From a virus: DNA of 25,247 bases. The notes below the pieces were generated by a model. The model had not been told where the DNA came from. It was given only the letters and a program-made list of their open reading frames with translations, and did not search any database. Shown piece after piece: positions 1 to 8,237 of this stretch (its first letter is position 1; each line of letters starts with the position of its first letter). The stretch lies in the IMG/VR virus record IMGVR_UViG_3300032738_000257, positions 1-25,247 of that record; one strand, written 5' to 3'. A program made the position numbers and the translations under genes.

Positions 1-130
1 AAGTATAACTACCTATAACTCCTGTATCTGTAGCAAGCTCATTGGTAGAACCAGTCCCGAAACCACCCCGGTGGATATCGCTTTGTATTAATCCTAGTAC
101 TCTATTTTTCCCTTCTGTTACTATAACCAT
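1..130 (-). CDS. Partial tail-region protein, N-terminus only
   Basis: The first 43 codons of a gene that runs off the left edge. It begins with ATG at 130 (MVIVTEGKNRVLG...). An AAGGAG ribosome site lies about 14 nt upstream, in the 34-nt gap after the LamG adhesin gene. The residues seen are Gly/Thr-rich (GGFGTGSTNE), as is common in tail-tip and fibre proteins, but no family can be named from so short a piece. Its place at the end of the tail operon, after the hub-like and adhesin genes, suggests another tail-tip or fibre component. Confidence 0.7.
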   Translation of the reverse strand, partial: MVIVTEGKNRVLGLIQSDIHRGGFGTGSTNELATDTGVIGSYT

Positions 131-164
131 GTTTTATTTATACTCTCCTTGTTTATTTAGTTTT

Positions 165-1511
165 CTATATGTTATACTGTACCTTGAGCGGGTGTGAAAG
201 TCCAATAGTATCTTCTACATCATATACTGTAGATGTTCCCCCTGTTTGAGTTAATCTTAATTTTAAACTAGTTCCGGGTACAGTAAATGTAACTAATGTA
301 TTGTTGGCAGCTATATCCCAGCTTCCACCACCATTGGCACTAAGATACATCGCAAACGTACCACCCAAAGTAGTTAAATTATCTTCGTATAATATCACTT
401 TTCCATTTGTAATAGTCCCATCGTTAAAACAAATAGGTAAAGTTTGTATTAGTCCGCCCCCGCTTATCGAATCTTCAGTTCCAGAACCAGAATTGTACAG
501 CTGTGAAATTTGTTCTGTTGTCAGTACTTGTTCGGTTAGTCGCACATCATCTAATTCTCCATTAAAGTACGTAGCCGCCATTGGGTTTCCCCATCTGTCT
601 TGTCTACATCCAATGTGCATCCCTAAATTATTAGTATCCATATTAGTTATATTTGAAACTGCAGAATCCTCTTGTACTGTATTTACATATAAATATCCAG
701 AACCACCAGTTGCATTTAAAACTGCAGTTAAATAATACCACGTACCAACAACTAATTGTGTAGTTGTTTGTAAAACAACATTATTTACGCCATTATCTCC
801 TTCGAAATTTACATTTATTTTTCTATTTGCATCCACATACGCATAATACGGGTCGAAAGGAGGATTAGCTCCGTTTCCTTCATTAGACATAATATATCTA
901 TTTCCTGGGGGAATACCACTTAACTTAACCCAAAAAGTCATAGACATATCGTCCGCAGGGTATAAACTAGCATCGAATGGTATATTTATCCACGAATTAA
1001 CTCCGCCGAACTGGGCGGCCTGGTTTATTTTTCCAGCGCCATAAGCCATATTATTATCGGCACCATTATTTCCATTTCCAGAATCATCATTAGAATTATT
1101 ATTCATCTTCCACCACGCAAATTCAACCAGTGGAGAACCACCAATAGTTAATCGATAATTTGATATGTCCCAATCGCCAGTGCTTAATGAAGTATCATTA
1201 AACGTTGTATCTCTAATCATTTCTATCCATGTATCATTTGGGTTAACTATGCACATATTTGTCCATGCGCCCATATCATTTTCTCCCAATTTACCAGTAC
1301 CTAAAATACCGTATTCTATATTACCCAATATAAATAAATTAGTCCCACCAATTTGACGGTCATTAATAATAGTCGGTCCTTGTTTTACGGACAAGTTTTC
1401 AGAAAACCTACGAAACACAAAATTTCTTTGGCCAGGAGAATCTGCAAAATACCGTTTAGTTTCTTCTCTGTCAGTTTCTATCTTCCCAACTATTTCTGCA
1501 TCTTTTACCAT
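165..1511 (-). CDS. Tail adhesin with a LamG-like jelly-roll domain
   Basis: 448 aa. Residues about 129-341 look like a concanavalin A/LamG-like fold (Laminin_G_3 type): it opens with EFAWWKMNNNSNDDSGNGNNG, continues through the strand MTFWVKLSG (191-199), and closes with FNGELDDVRLTEQVLTTEQI, the usual end of this domain in surface and phage proteins. Such domains bind carbohydrate or protein, so host recognition is the likely role. The parts before (1-128) and after (345-448) look like two halves of one beta-rich tail domain (TGDWDISNYRLTI, then FAMYLSANGGGSWDIA), as if LamG sits in a loop. The ATG at 1511 directly follows the upstream gene's stop (TAA-ATG). No signal peptide, as expected for a virion protein. 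The fold call is fairly sure; the ligand is unknown. Confidence 0.8.
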   Translation of the reverse strand: MVKDAEIVGKIETDREETKRYFADSPGQRNFVFRRFSENLSVKQGPTIINDRQIGGTNLFILGNIEYGILGTGKLGENDMGAWTNMCIVNPNDTWIEMIRDTTFNDTSLSTGDWDISNYRLTIGGSPLVEFAWWKMNNNSNDDSGNGNNGADNNMAYGAGKINQAAQFGGVNSWINIPFDASLYPADDMSMTFWVKLSGIPPGNRYIMSNEGNGANPPFDPYYAYVDANRKINVNFEGDNGVNNVVLQTTTQLVVGTWYYLTAVLNATGGSGYLYVNTVQEDSAVSNITNMDTNNLGMHIGCRQDRWGNPMAATYFNGELDDVRLTEQVLTTEQISQLYNSGSGTEDSISGGGLIQTLPICFNDGTITNGKVILYEDNLTTLGGTFAMYLSANGGGSWDIAANNTLVTFTVPGTSLKLRLTQTGGTSTVYDVEDTIGLSHPLKVQYNI

Positions 1512-2885
1512 TTAAACACCCATATAGAGACTTTCATCTTGTTCTAATAAAAGTTTAGTAAACCATCCTTCTTTTCCTATTGTATGATTTATTTCTTTTA
1601 TTCTAAGTAGTTCTGGCGCAGTACCTGCTTCAGAAGCCCTCAGCCCAAAAGCGGGAAAAGTAGGCGCAATAGCTTCCCCTACTTTATATAAAGTAGTTCC
1701 TTTTAATTCTATCTCTCCTTTGAGTTTAGCCTCTCCGCTATACTTAAAAAATCCCCTTGCAACTTTCTCGCCTTCTATCATGGCACGAAACCTGAAAGAA
1801 TCATAGTACTCATCATCATCAGTTACTTGAGACCCCCATGAAGAAGTATATGGATAATTATCTGGAAATCCATCATCATCTGCATCTAAAATCCCATATT
1901 CAGAAAACCTTTCTTTTTCATTTTCCTTCATTTTTTTAGCAATATCAGTCATTGGTATAAACTTCATTCTAAGGTCTCCGCCCGCATCAGCTTCATTAAA
2001 TAAGTACCAATAAACATGATAATTACGTAAATCTTCTCCGCAGTCAAAAATATACATGTTTACAACATCAAACGCATCGTCTGAAAACTCTTCAGAATAA
2101 ACAGTTAAATCCGTTGGTGTATGGTCTGCACTATCTGCAGGATATATCCAATGAAAATAGTTTTTATTATCTATATAAAAAATAAAGCTTCTTGGTGATG
2201 GCGATGGAGTTGCTCCTGGAGCAGAAGGTGTTGTTTGACAGTATTCTGAACCTGAAATTTCCCGTACTATTTCGTACGCACTTTGTAATGATGCTGCATA
2301 GTCTTGCGGATAAAATGCACCACCTAATGGATGTGTGGTTTCTATATAACCACTATCCGTATCAAAATTTACACTAACATCATAATGTTGCGGATTTCCC
2401 TTTTTATCATTTAAAGTAAATTCACCATCGGGATTTCTAGTAACTGACCTGACAACATCTCTAATTATCTGAGGTGGTGTTTGTTGTTTCCAACTGCGCT
2501 TGGCAGGGATACTACTTAATAATAAATAAGTTTTATCAATTACGCCTGCTTCTAAAATAATTCCGTCTTCTTCATAAGACTGGCTAACCTCTTTAATCTT
2601 TCCACTAATTAATAAATGAGTTGGGTCATCTCTATCTATCGCTGCATCCCTATTAACATACGCCATAATAGAATCGCCGCACTTCATACGCAACCAATTA
2701 TTTCCTGTACTTGTGTACTTTCTACTCGTAGAACCAGCCAAATATGAATTTTTAAACCTTAATGTCGCAGTAGTAGCTTTAGATTCTAACGCACGGAGTA
2801 CACTAGCATCTACTACGCCAGATATATCTTCTTCTACACCAGTATCTTTTGATGTCCAATATACTTTATGATATATAACTCCCAT
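1512..2885 (-). CDS. Probable baseplate/tail hub protein (gp27/gpD-like)
   Basis: 457 aa. The N-terminus (ISGVVDASVLRALESKATTA, then LRFKN) followed by a segment with SGKIKEVSQSYEEDGIILE resembles the opening beta domains of tail hub proteins of the T4 gp27 / phage late-control D group. The C-terminus (KEINHTIGKEGWFTKLLLEQ) has the typical closing pattern of that group. Residues about 215-230 are a Pro/Ser-rich linker (TPSAPGATPSPSPRS). The position between the tape measure region and the adhesin is where siphoviruses keep the Dit/Tal hub genes. The role is inferred from order and pattern, not a certain family match. The ATG lies 4 nt after the previous stop, with no obvious SD, so translation may be coupled. 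Confidence 0.55.
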   Translation of the reverse strand: MGVIYHKVYWTSKDTGVEEDISGVVDASVLRALESKATTATLRFKNSYLAGSTSRKYTSTGNNWLRMKCGDSIMAYVNRDAAIDRDDPTHLLISGKIKEVSQSYEEDGIILEAGVIDKTYLLLSSIPAKRSWKQQTPPQIIRDVVRSVTRNPDGEFTLNDKKGNPQHYDVSVNFDTDSGYIETTHPLGGAFYPQDYAASLQSAYEIVREISGSEYCQTTPSAPGATPSPSPRSFIFYIDNKNYFHWIYPADSADHTPTDLTVYSEEFSDDAFDVVNMYIFDCGEDLRNYHVYWYLFNEADAGGDLRMKFIPMTDIAKKMKENEKERFSEYGILDADDDGFPDNYPYTSSWGSQVTDDDEYYDSFRFRAMIEGEKVARGFFKYSGEAKLKGEIELKGTTLYKVGEAIAPTFPAFGLRASEAGTAPELLRIKEINHTIGKEGWFTKLLLEQDESLYMGV

Positions 2886-2889
2886 TAAA

Positions 2890-3399
2890 TTAATCTTCTT
2901 GGTCTTCCACTAATTCTAGCTCGTAATCTATTTTACTTTCATTCGATAACACTGTTGCAGTTATTCCAGCTACGCGCACATTTACATGCGCCAATGGTGC
3001 TCCAGATTCACTAGCATATGCAATAATCCCTCCTCCTGCGTGTGCTGGGTTTCCGCTAAATGGCTTTAATTTTTTATAACCTTTAGTTCTAGCTAAACTA
3101 CAAAGTTGGCTAAACGTTTGTAAATCTGCTAGAAGACTAGAATTTAAAACACCTCTCACCATCCATTTCCTTCTATCTATGCCAGTCAAATCGATATCTA
3201 CCCACGTATACATTTTTGCATCATCATTATCAACTGTTTTTCCAACTGCGGGGTCCGCATTCATCAGTTTTTTTTGCTCCATTGTTATCTCTACGCTTTT
3301 TAATTCTATGTCATTTCCGCTATTTGCTTTGTCTGTTTCTTGGGCCACTAAATCTCCAATAGACCGCATACCCGTATCTTGTATTATAATATCTGCCAT
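2890..3399 (-). CDS. Tail protein of unknown function (Dit position)
   Basis: 169 aa, soluble, mixed alpha/beta by eye. It has a tract IDLTGIDRRKWMVRGVLNSS that reads like a beta-strand domain of tail proteins, a Gly-rich stretch (HAGGGII) and an acidic tail (ELELVEDQED). No family is recognised. It lies between the tape measure and hub-like genes, so a distal-tail or adaptor role is an inference from order only. The start ATG overlaps the stop of the preceding small gene by one base (TAATG), so translation is probably coupled. Confidence 0.6.
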   Translation of the reverse strand: MADIIIQDTGMRSIGDLVAQETDKANSGNDIELKSVEITMEQKKLMNADPAVGKTVDNDDAKMYTWVDIDLTGIDRRKWMVRGVLNSSLLADLQTFSQLCSLARTKGYKKLKPFSGNPAHAGGGIIAYASESGAPLAHVNVRVAGITATVLSNESKIDYELELVEDQED

Positions 3400-3581
3400 T
3401 ATCTTGGTCCTCCATAAACGCCGCCTCTACGTTGAATTTCCGTTTTTATATTCGTCTGTGTTTTTCTAGCGGTTTCGCTCTTTGCTTTTCGCAACCGCAT
3501 TAAAGCAGTAGCATACTCGCGTGCTTCTCTTGCCGCTTCTTTAAAAGAATGCGCTGTTTTTTTTAAATTTTCTTTTAACAT
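3399..3581 (-). CDS. Small basic helical protein
   Basis: 60 aa, highly basic, mostly predicted helix with alternating Lys/Arg and Ala (AAREAREYATALMRLRKAKS), ending RRGGVYGGPR. It starts 2 nt after the tape-measure stop, with a GGGAG ribosome site inside the end of that gene, and joins the next gene through TAATG. No family is recognised. Tight packing on both sides supports real translation; a small tail accessory protein is a guess. Confidence 0.6.
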   Translation of the reverse strand: MLKENLKKTAHSFKEAAREAREYATALMRLRKAKSETARKTQTNIKTEIQRRGGVYGGPR

Positions 3582-3583
3582 AA

Positions 3584-6205
3584 CTAATGTTCTCCCTTAC
3601 CTAATTCTTCTCTTATGTTTTGTAGCGCAGTTAAATAGTCGTTAGCTTTACTTGCTGCAGTTTTAAATGCGTCAGCGTTATCTCCTATTTGTTCTGTTGA
3701 AATATACAATTCTTTAGAGAATAAAGGTAGCGTACTACTGTGCATACCAATCAATAAATCATTAAAGTTCCCTGTGAAAATTGCAGTGTTATATGTAGCG
3801 TCACCCAAAAGACCCATTTGAGTTGAAGCAGCTTGCGCAGCTGGTACAAAACCCTCTGGGCCATATAACGCGGTTGCTGTAGCACTCAACGCGGGTGCAA
3901 ACTGATTTTCAACTTCATCAGCAAATTTAACAACTCTCTCCGCTGCATCGGCTAAGAGAGTCGTGGTATAATCTGTATTTTCCATGGCAGAGTTAAGTAA
4001 TAATACTTGTGAAGTCAACCCATTTAAACTACCCGTAGCTCCATTAATTATTGGTGGCGTCTTAGCAAATTCTTTATTTAAATCTGGAACTAATGAGTTC
4101 CCTACGAGTGGTTCCAATGGATTTATAGCATCCCATGCTTCGTCAGTCCAATCTGATAACTCTCCTGTCGCGGCATCTATAACGCCACTAGTTGTAAGAT
4201 TACTGAATGCGGTCTTAGTGTCATTTATTGAGGAAGATACTCCTTCTGGTAATTTAAAGCCAGACCAATTAATACCCTCTATATTTGATTTTATCGCTGC
4301 TGTCGCACCTGCCGCATCGTTTAAATAAGAACTAGATATTTCAATAAACTTACTATCTGTGCCTTCCATTTGACTACTAATTTTATCCCAATCTATTTCA
4401 ACAATTGGTTCTAAATTTATCGGATGTTTTATCGTTCCGCTCGGAGCAATTGCACTTTGCGCTAGCTTTGCTATTTCTTCATCACTAGCATCTTCATAAT
4501 CCAACATCCAATCTATTGCTAAGAAAGCCGCAATAGGAATTAAAACTGGTGCAAAAGCAGAACCAGCAAATGCAGCTAGCGCTCCTGTAATTCCCACACC
4601 AATTGCCGCTAGCAAACCACCCAGACTACCACTCGCCGCACCGGAGCCCGACATATATGCGCCCGCTTTCCAAACTCCAATCCATTTACCAATATCTAAA
4701 ATAAAATCTAGACTTTTTGTAATTGATTTCTTCTTCTTTTTCTTGCCATCTAAAAAATCCAAAGAGTCTAATACTCCTCCTGCGAGTCCATCATCATCTT
4801 CATTTATATTTATAACAACATTACGGTCTCCATCAATATCATCTAAAGAGTCAGCAATATCTTCTAGACTGCGTGAATGACTAGCGAGTTCTGCTATTTC
4901 ATCCTCCATGTCATCTACATTTTTAATCCCTTTTCTAGTAATGGAATCATTTAATTTATTCAGAGCTTTATCCAAGGAGTCTATATCTTTCCGCAATCCG
5001 TTTCTCCCGAGGTCTTCTAGTTTTTCTTCAAAGTCCTTTAGTTTTTTAGTAGCATCTTTACCTATTCCTAACTTTGATAACACCTTCCTTAATGCGCGTA
5101 GTCCTGCTAATATTGCACCCCCGAATATTTTTTTAAGACCATCTAAAAGCAAAAGTAGCGAAGCTAATATCATACCGACTCCTGTAATAGCACCTATTAC
5201 TCCTAACCAAAAAGCTATTTTTTCAAGGACATGTACGGGCATCCGTGATAACCAATTAATAAATGTAATTAACATATCTATCATTTTTTTAAATAAAGGA
5301 GATTGACTTAATGCAGCTATTATTCTGAACTTTAAAAACTCCCAAGCGGCAGATAGCTTATTGGTTTGTTTTGTGAATTCTCCTTGCTTATTAGTAACTC
5401 TTTCATAAGTAGTTATAGCACTTCTAAAGAAAGCCATTATGTACCTATTCAACATCATAAATCCAAACATAAGAGAAAGAAGTTCCATTCTAAACTTTCG
5501 TGTAGAATTACGCAGAGTCATCATAAATCGTCTAGTGCCCATCATTTGTCCAGTAAGCTGATTAAATGCTACAACTCCACCATTCGCAGTTACTCTTATA
5601 GCCACACCTAATTGCTGCATCTGGCTTATAAGTTGTTGTAATGGTATACCTAATTTCATTGCGGCAGTCTGTAAATAAACTAAACCTTTTCCATACGTAG
5701 ACTGGTCAAACCCAATCATAACTCGCGTAGCTTGTTCTAACCCACCAGAAAGAAGATGAAATGCTCTCTCCGCAGACATTACCTTCCCAGTCATGGTATC
5801 AATTACTGCAGTACGAGACCCCAATTGTATAAACTCCATATTCACCGCTTTTAGGCGTTGGGTTAAAGCATCAAACGTTTTTTGTGGGAGTAAGTTAGAC
5901 GATACAAGTCCAAATTGCTGTGCTTTTTGAATAACTAAATCATAATTTTGTCCCAAGCTACTAATTCCTGTTATAATTCTCTTAGTGGCTTGCGCATAAC
6001 TCGTACCAACTACCGTAGAACTAGCAGTTGCGTGTTTAGATATTGCATCTAACTGAGACGCCATAGTGTTCGTTGAAACATTAAATCGCTTTGCCATCGA
6101 TTCTACTGTTTGTCCTAAACCAACAACACCAGAAGTTACTGTTTTAATTCCTGCCGACTTAGCAATCAAATCAAGAGTTATTTGAAGCTTTCTATCATCT
6201 GCCAT
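3584..6205 (-). CDS. Tape measure protein
   Basis: 873 aa, the longest gene in the window. The N-terminal third is helical and Gln/Ser/Thr-rich with repeated amphipathic stretches (VVGLGQTVESMAKRFNVSTN). A hydrophobic segment lies near residues 240-262 (LSLMFGFMMLNRYIMAFF), another around 330-355 (GVIGAITGVGMILASLLLLL) and a Gly/Ala-rich one around 515-560. Charged helices and a poly-Lys run (GKKKKKKS) lie between them. This mix of coiled coil and membrane-active helices, and the position just after the frameshifted chaperone, are the classical signs of a siphovirus tape measure, which sets tail length and enters the host envelope on injection. If the common rule of about 1.5 angstroms per residue applies, the tail would be roughly 130 nm. 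ATG at 6205 follows the chaperone extension's stop by 3 nt. Confidence 0.88.
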   Translation of the reverse strand: MADDRKLQITLDLIAKSAGIKTVTSGVVGLGQTVESMAKRFNVSTNTMASQLDAISKHATASSTVVGTSYAQATKRIITGISSLGQNYDLVIQKAQQFGLVSSNLLPQKTFDALTQRLKAVNMEFIQLGSRTAVIDTMTGKVMSAERAFHLLSGGLEQATRVMIGFDQSTYGKGLVYLQTAAMKLGIPLQQLISQMQQLGVAIRVTANGGVVAFNQLTGQMMGTRRFMMTLRNSTRKFRMELLSLMFGFMMLNRYIMAFFRSAITTYERVTNKQGEFTKQTNKLSAAWEFLKFRIIAALSQSPLFKKMIDMLITFINWLSRMPVHVLEKIAFWLGVIGAITGVGMILASLLLLLDGLKKIFGGAILAGLRALRKVLSKLGIGKDATKKLKDFEEKLEDLGRNGLRKDIDSLDKALNKLNDSITRKGIKNVDDMEDEIAELASHSRSLEDIADSLDDIDGDRNVVININEDDDGLAGGVLDSLDFLDGKKKKKKSITKSLDFILDIGKWIGVWKAGAYMSGSGAASGSLGGLLAAIGVGITGALAAFAGSAFAPVLIPIAAFLAIDWMLDYEDASDEEIAKLAQSAIAPSGTIKHPINLEPIVEIDWDKISSQMEGTDSKFIEISSSYLNDAAGATAAIKSNIEGINWSGFKLPEGVSSSINDTKTAFSNLTTSGVIDAATGELSDWTDEAWDAINPLEPLVGNSLVPDLNKEFAKTPPIINGATGSLNGLTSQVLLLNSAMENTDYTTTLLADAAERVVKFADEVENQFAPALSATATALYGPEGFVPAAQAASTQMGLLGDATYNTAIFTGNFNDLLIGMHSSTLPLFSKELYISTEQIGDNADAFKTAASKANDYLTALQNIREELGKGEH

Positions 6206-6208
6206 TTA

Positions 6209-6801
6209 CTATAAACTAAAGTTTTTCAAACTTTTTTTACCCCCGCCTTTTCCAGTTTTACTTTTCTTTTTTCTCTCTTTTTCCATTCTGTCTCGCAAGT
6301 CTCCTAGCTCGTCCAACAAAACCACAAACGTACTTGCGGGCAAATTTACTATTTCGCCAATAGGCCAGTGGAACTCATACTGTAGCATGAATAGTCCTCT
6401 AACTATTTGTGATTCTATATCGCTTCTTTTCTTCTTATTGAATAAGTGACGGCTTAGCCTTCCTTTTTTACGGAAGGGTTTCCCAAAGGGTCCTCCACCG
6501 CTTTTTCAATATTTTTATCAAATTCTTCCTCGGATGAAATCCATCCCCATGCAACAGATAATTTTTTAATTATAACCATCGCGTGAGTTGTGGCGAAAGC
6601 TTCTAGCTCTTCTTTTGGTTCTTCTGGATAACTACGCACCAATAAATCCGTTAATAGATTAACAGTTTCTACTAACTGTTCTCCTTTATGTTCTCTTAGA
6701 TTTATAAGCCGTTGTTGGTCCACTACTTTTGCTTTTAGTGCTAACTTTTCACCATCTATTTCTATCTCTGTATCTCCAAGGTATTTTGCAAATCTTCCCA
6801 T
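6209..6801 (-). CDS. Tail assembly chaperone, -1 frameshift fusion (G-T type)
   Basis: Predicted long form of the chaperone, 197 aa. The ribosome reads the first 113 codons from ATG 6801, slips back one base on the heptamer at 6469-6463, and reads 84 more codons to TAG at 6211-6209. The added part is not open from any ATG at its own beginning; its first in-frame ATG is at 6388, about 25 codons in. The extension includes LQYEFHWPIGEIVNLPAS and ends in a very basic tail (KERKKKSKTGKGGGKKS). In lambda and relatives the G and GT proteins load onto the tape measure during tail assembly; the gene order here (G frame, T frame, tape measure) is the same. The slip site and frames are read directly; the use of frameshifting is inferred. 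Confidence 0.75.
6454..6801 (-). CDS. Tail assembly chaperone, short form (gpG-like)
   Basis: 115 aa, acidic and helical, with a short beta N-terminus (MGRFAKYLGDTEIEIDGEKL), as in many G-type tail chaperones. It ends with PSVKKEG just after the slip heptamer, so most ribosomes would make this form. A perfect AGGAGG lies at 6818-6813, 11 nt before the ATG. It sits immediately upstream of the tape measure gene. The short form probably coats the tape measure during assembly together with the fusion. No strong sequence signature exists for this fast-evolving family; the call rests on size, composition, position and the frameshift signal. Confidence 0.8.
   Translation of the reverse strand: MGRFAKYLGDTEIEIDGEKLALKAKVVDQQRLINLREHKGEQLVETVNLLTDLLVRSYPEEPKEELEAFATTHAMVIIKKLSVAWGWISSEEEFDKNIEKAVEDPLGNPSVKKEG
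6463..6469 (-). promoter_or_regulatory. -1 ribosomal frameshift slip site A AAA AAG
   Basis: In the chaperone frame the bases read GTA AAA AAG GAA GGC TAA, so the canonical X XXY YYZ heptamer A-AAA-AAG lies two codons before the in-frame stop at 6456-6454. A slip of one base leads into GGA AGG CTA AGC and 84 open codons. A GGAGG lies about 22 nt upstream, farther than known stimulatory SD sites. No strong downstream hairpin is evident. Confidence 0.8.
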
Positions 6802-6816
6802 TCTTTTCTTTTCCTC

Positions 6817-7143
6817 CTACTCTTTAACTCCAAACGTTGCTGGAGCCTTTCTCTTATCTTTTTTTCCTTCCGACTCACCAAGCTTATCTTCTAGCTCATC
6901 AATCCGTTCCCGTAGACTGCTGAAGTTCTCCTGTATCTTCGCTATCGTCAATAACAACTGGAGTGCAGAAATCATTTTGTTCCCCGCATTCTTCTTCGTC
7001 CATATCTTGAACTCGTCCACTGTGTGCAACTGGTCCCTCGGATAAAATATCTTTATCCACAACATCCTCGTTGCTCCCTCCAATGGGTTCGTTTGATTCG
7101 CTATTTGCTGCTCTTCGGTCAGTAGCTTTTCTTTCTCTTCCAT
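6817..7143 (-). CDS. Overlapping reading frame, coiled-coil C-terminus
   Basis: 108-aa frame overlapping the zinc-ribbon gene by 245 nt in the +1 frame. It starts with ATG at 7143, about 10 nt after a GAGG. The last part, beyond the other gene's stop, reads as a charged coiled coil (LRERIDELEDKLGESEGKKD) with heptad-spaced Leu. It fills what would otherwise be an 80-nt gap before the chaperone. Against it, codons inside the overlap end unusually often in G for this AT-rich genome, which suggests the other frame dominates there. It could be a separate overlapping gene, start later (ATG at 6972), or be reached by a +1 shift. No function known. Confidence 0.4.
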   Translation of the reverse strand: MEEKEKLLTEEQQIANQTNPLEGATRMLWIKIFYPRDQLHTVDEFKIWTKKNAGNKMISALQLLLTIAKIQENFSSLRERIDELEDKLGESEGKKDKRKAPATFGVKE

Positions 7144-7300
7144 ATTTTATTTCCTCTTTATCTTTTTGTTCTATCTTTTTTACAGGCAAGATTCTTTTTA
7201 ATCGCTCATCTTTCCTGCAAGATTTACATATAGGGTTTCTCGTATAAGTCTCATACGATTCTTTTCTCCCACACTTTATACATTTTCCACAATATATCAT
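6899..7300 (-). CDS. Zinc-ribbon protein with acidic tail
   Basis: 133 aa. The N-terminus holds cysteines in the order CGKCIKCG ... CKSC (C4, C7, C10, C25, C28), enough for one zinc ribbon. A basic linker follows (RLKRILPVKKIEQKDK), then a strongly acidic, probably disordered tail. The start is well supported: AGGAGGTGA lies inside the last codons of the upstream glycosyltransferase gene and the ATG follows its stop by 2 nt. Codons are AT-ending with RNY bias, so this frame looks truly coding even where it overlaps the 108-aa frame. The position is after the tail tube and an inserted glycosyltransferase. The function is unknown. Confidence 0.65.
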   Translation of the reverse strand: MIYCGKCIKCGRKESYETYTRNPICKSCRKDERLKRILPVKKIEQKDKEEIKYGRERKATDRRAANSESNEPIGGSNEDVVDKDILSEGPVAHSGRVQDMDEEECGEQNDFCTPVVIDDSEDTGELQQSTGTD

Positions 7301-7302
7301 TT

Positions 7303-8235
7303 TTACTTCACCTCCTCTAAAGTTTTTTTGAATGATTCTCTACAAACATCTCTTGAGTAGAAACCAACGCCCTTTTCGGCTACTTCTAAAATCTCTGACT
7401 TAACCTTTTCATCCGCCAATAAATCTATAGCTGCCCGTATCTTTGTAAAGTTATACGGGTCTGATGTAAGCTTCGGAAACAAATTCCTTTGAGCTTCCGA
7501 AAACATACTACCAATACATGGTATTCCCATGGCGGCAGCCTCTACCGAAACTCGACCATATGTATGTATGGTTGTTGGTTCGTATAAAAAAGAACATTTT
7601 GCCATATGTTTAACTATATCTTCATATTCACAGTATTCAATAATATTTGGAAACAAACTGCTTATAACGCCCCAATGTTTTGACTCTTTTCTAATATAAC
7701 CCAAGAGCGCAGGCGTATAGCCCATTCCTTTCAATGCTATGTAAGGTGAGTATATTTGGTCATCGTACCTGTGATACATAACCCCGGCAACTTTCTTAGG
7801 TGCTTTTTCAATCTTTCTTAAATAATCTAAATCCGCTGGATGCGGAATTCTGTAAACTTTTCTCTCTAACAATGCTGCTAGAGCTGACGCCAAACAATAT
7901 TCTGTAGCGATTACTACATCTGCAGAATCTGTCATATGCCTTAATAAAAAAGGATGTCCATATCGCTGTTGCCAAAGTTCTATTGCGTAATCTGTACATG
8001 CAACAATTTTCGTGGATGAAGAGTTACCAATTATCTTCCGTACTTCCGGAATTAAATTGGCATCCCCTCCAGTCATATTGATATGGACAACGTCATACTT
8101 TTCGAAATCCTCTACCCTACTAAATACCTCAATATCACCATCAAATACCTGTAACCACTGATAAAACCCTGTTTTATGCTTAATTTTAGGCAGGGCGTTC
8201 TTATCAAACCAGTTGGTTACAGTTAAGTATTTCAT
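7303..8235 (-). CDS. GT-B glycosyltransferase inserted in the tail operon
   Basis: 310 aa, cytoplasmic, no membrane segment. The pattern fits GT-B (GT4-like) enzymes: an N-terminal Rossmann half with FEKYDVVHINMTGG (44-57), a linker-like IPHPADLDYL (130-139), and a C-terminal half with EPTTIHTYGRVSVEAAAMG, giving E219 and E232 close to the E-x7-E donor-binding motif, then GIPCIGS. It would move a sugar from a nucleotide donor to an acceptor that cannot be told from sequence. It separates the tail tube gene from the tail chaperone, an unusual place for an enzyme and typical of a cargo ('moron') gene. It may glycosylate virion proteins. The ATG is 2 nt after the previous stop, with no SD. Confidence 0.75.
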   Translation of the reverse strand: MKYLTVTNWFDKNALPKIKHKTGFYQWLQVFDGDIEVFSRVEDFEKYDVVHINMTGGDANLIPEVRKIIGNSSSTKIVACTDYAIELWQQRYGHPFLLRHMTDSADVVIATEYCLASALAALLERKVYRIPHPADLDYLRKIEKAPKKVAGVMYHRYDDQIYSPYIALKGMGYTPALLGYIRKESKHWGVISSLFPNIIEYCEYEDIVKHMAKCSFLYEPTTIHTYGRVSVEAAAMGIPCIGSMFSEAQRNLFPKLTSDPYNFTKIRAAIDLLADEKVKSEILEVAEKGVGFYSRDVCRESFKKTLEEVK

Positions 8236-8237
8236 GT

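Noticed and set aside
301-735. Plus-strand reading frames over the tail and head genes
   Set aside because: They are antisense to well-supported genes, have no promoter or ribosome site, and their protein sequences look random (Pro/Ser/Cys-rich shadows).
6209-6388. Separate small gene starting at ATG 6388
   Set aside because: About 25 sense codons precede this ATG in the same frame, directly joined to the slip heptamer, and no SD lies before it; the frameshift fusion explains more.
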